From contig CAKZLT010000233.1 in assembly GCA_937127195.1 (NCBI GenBank), positions 1-6,500 on the forward strand: 6,500 bases of DNA, read 5' to 3'. A program made the position numbers and the translations under genes. The stretch is from an uncultured Saprospiraceae bacterium (GTDB lineage Bacteria; Bacteroidota; Bacteroidia; Chitinophagales; Saprospiraceae). Shown here in pieces: positions 6,241 through 6,500 of this stretch (position 1 is its first letter; every line of letters starts with the position of its first letter). The notes below the pieces were generated by a model, which was given only the letters and a program-made list of their open reading frames with translations, was not told where the DNA came from and made no database searches.

Positions 6241-6392
6241 TAATACTGTGTAAATTAATTTTTTTAAAGCGAACGTAGCGCGATGAGCTTCGTCGCCCGA
6301 CTATTAAAAGTGGCTTTTGTTAGTGTGGCGACGAGGCTCGTCGCGCTACGGTATTTCTCAAAAAAGCAAAAAACTTAGTTTACACGATACTA
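6241..6392. mobile_element. 152-bp MITE-like palindrome carrying two inverted GC-rich REP modules
   Basis: The outer arms are TAATACTGTGTAAATTAA (6241-6258) and a near mirror ending TTTACACGATACTA (6379-6392). GTGTAAA is identical in both, and T-rich and A-rich tracts follow inwards. The inner arms 6274-6297 and 6327-6350 are 24 bases each and complementary with two mismatches. They are the GC-rich module with GCTACG and the hairpin GCGACGA-GGC-TCGTCGC (6328-6344). The left module with CGACTATTAAAAG (6274-6314) matches the repeat at 3937-3977 with two mismatches. There is no reading frame inside. The element is either a non-autonomous insertion or a tandem inverted pair of REP units. No target duplication is apparent. 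Confidence 0.7.
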
Positions 6393-6402
6393 AATAATAA
6401 CA

Positions 6403-6451
6403 TAAGTGAAGAAAAATAAATAAGTTGCACCATTATACAACTTTATTTTTT
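6403..6451 (-). repeat. 49-base exact inverse copy of an arm of the 197-bp element
   Basis: This stretch is the exact reverse complement of 2446-2494, the right arm of the palindrome at 2317-2513. The match stops abruptly on both sides: the outer part with the GTTACG terminus is missing to the left, and to the right the sequence diverges after the T-run. It is a fragment or a differently bounded family member. Beyond it, 6452-6500 holds only a small hairpin (GTGAT 6471-6475 with ATCAC 6481-6485) and no gene. The whole 6062-6500 stretch is gene-free and built of these repeats. Confidence 0.8.
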
Positions 6452-6500
6452 CTGATTGTAACAGATTGCAGTGATAGTTAATCACATTAAAAATACTTGG

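Noticed and set aside
6390..6500. Open minus-strand frame of 36 codons entering from the right edge
   Set aside because: It runs through the 49-base repeat arm and ends at a stop in the neighbouring palindrome. The frame is open mainly because the repeat happens to lack stops, so there is no support for a gene.

Overview
The window looks like ordinary chromosomal sequence of a member of the Bacteroidota. The evidence is low GC content, A-rich leaders without Shine-Dalgarno sequences, a TAnnTTTG-type promoter box, a thioredoxin-fold lipoprotein of the TlpA type, and an AATTAAT heptamer tract. The lineage below phylum cannot be fixed from the sequence; a Saprospiria-like marine or environmental bacterium is a guess. 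There are no tRNA or rRNA genes, CRISPR arrays, transposase genes or phage genes.

Left part, minus strand (1-1608): a 23S rRNA 2'-O-ribose methyltransferase of the RlmB type is read from a recognisable promoter at about 1601-1608. It is followed by a compact alpha/beta hydrolase and possibly by the first codons of a further gene at the window edge. A perfect 16-bp inverted repeat separates the first two genes. Middle and right part, plus strand (1770-6061): four genes follow. They encode an exported coiled-coil protein of unknown role, a full-length alkylglycerol-monooxygenase-like membrane di-iron enzyme, a small protein with an N-terminal Tudor/SH3-like fold and a helical C-terminus, and a lipoprotein with a C-terminal thioredoxin (TlpA/ResA) domain. 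They are separated by gaps of about 90-350 bases, and nothing suggests that they form one pathway or one operon.

The most notable content is intergenic. At least two families of palindromic, MITE-like or REP-like repeats fill the gaps. A 197-bp imperfect palindrome with GTTACG termini (2317-2513) starts one base after a stop codon. A 49-base stretch of its arm recurs without mismatch at 6403-6451. A 90-bp element at 6098-6187 has related termini (GTTACGCAA). A GC-rich module (GCGACGA-nnn-TCGTCGC next to GCTACG) occurs at 3934-3988 and twice, in inverted orientation, inside a 152-bp palindrome at 6241-6392. The last 439 bases hold only such elements. The coiled-coil gene probably lost direct contact with its terminator when the 197-bp element inserted between them. 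I see no multi-gene defence or biosynthetic system here; the repeat families and the Tudor-like protein are the best candidates for undescribed biology.
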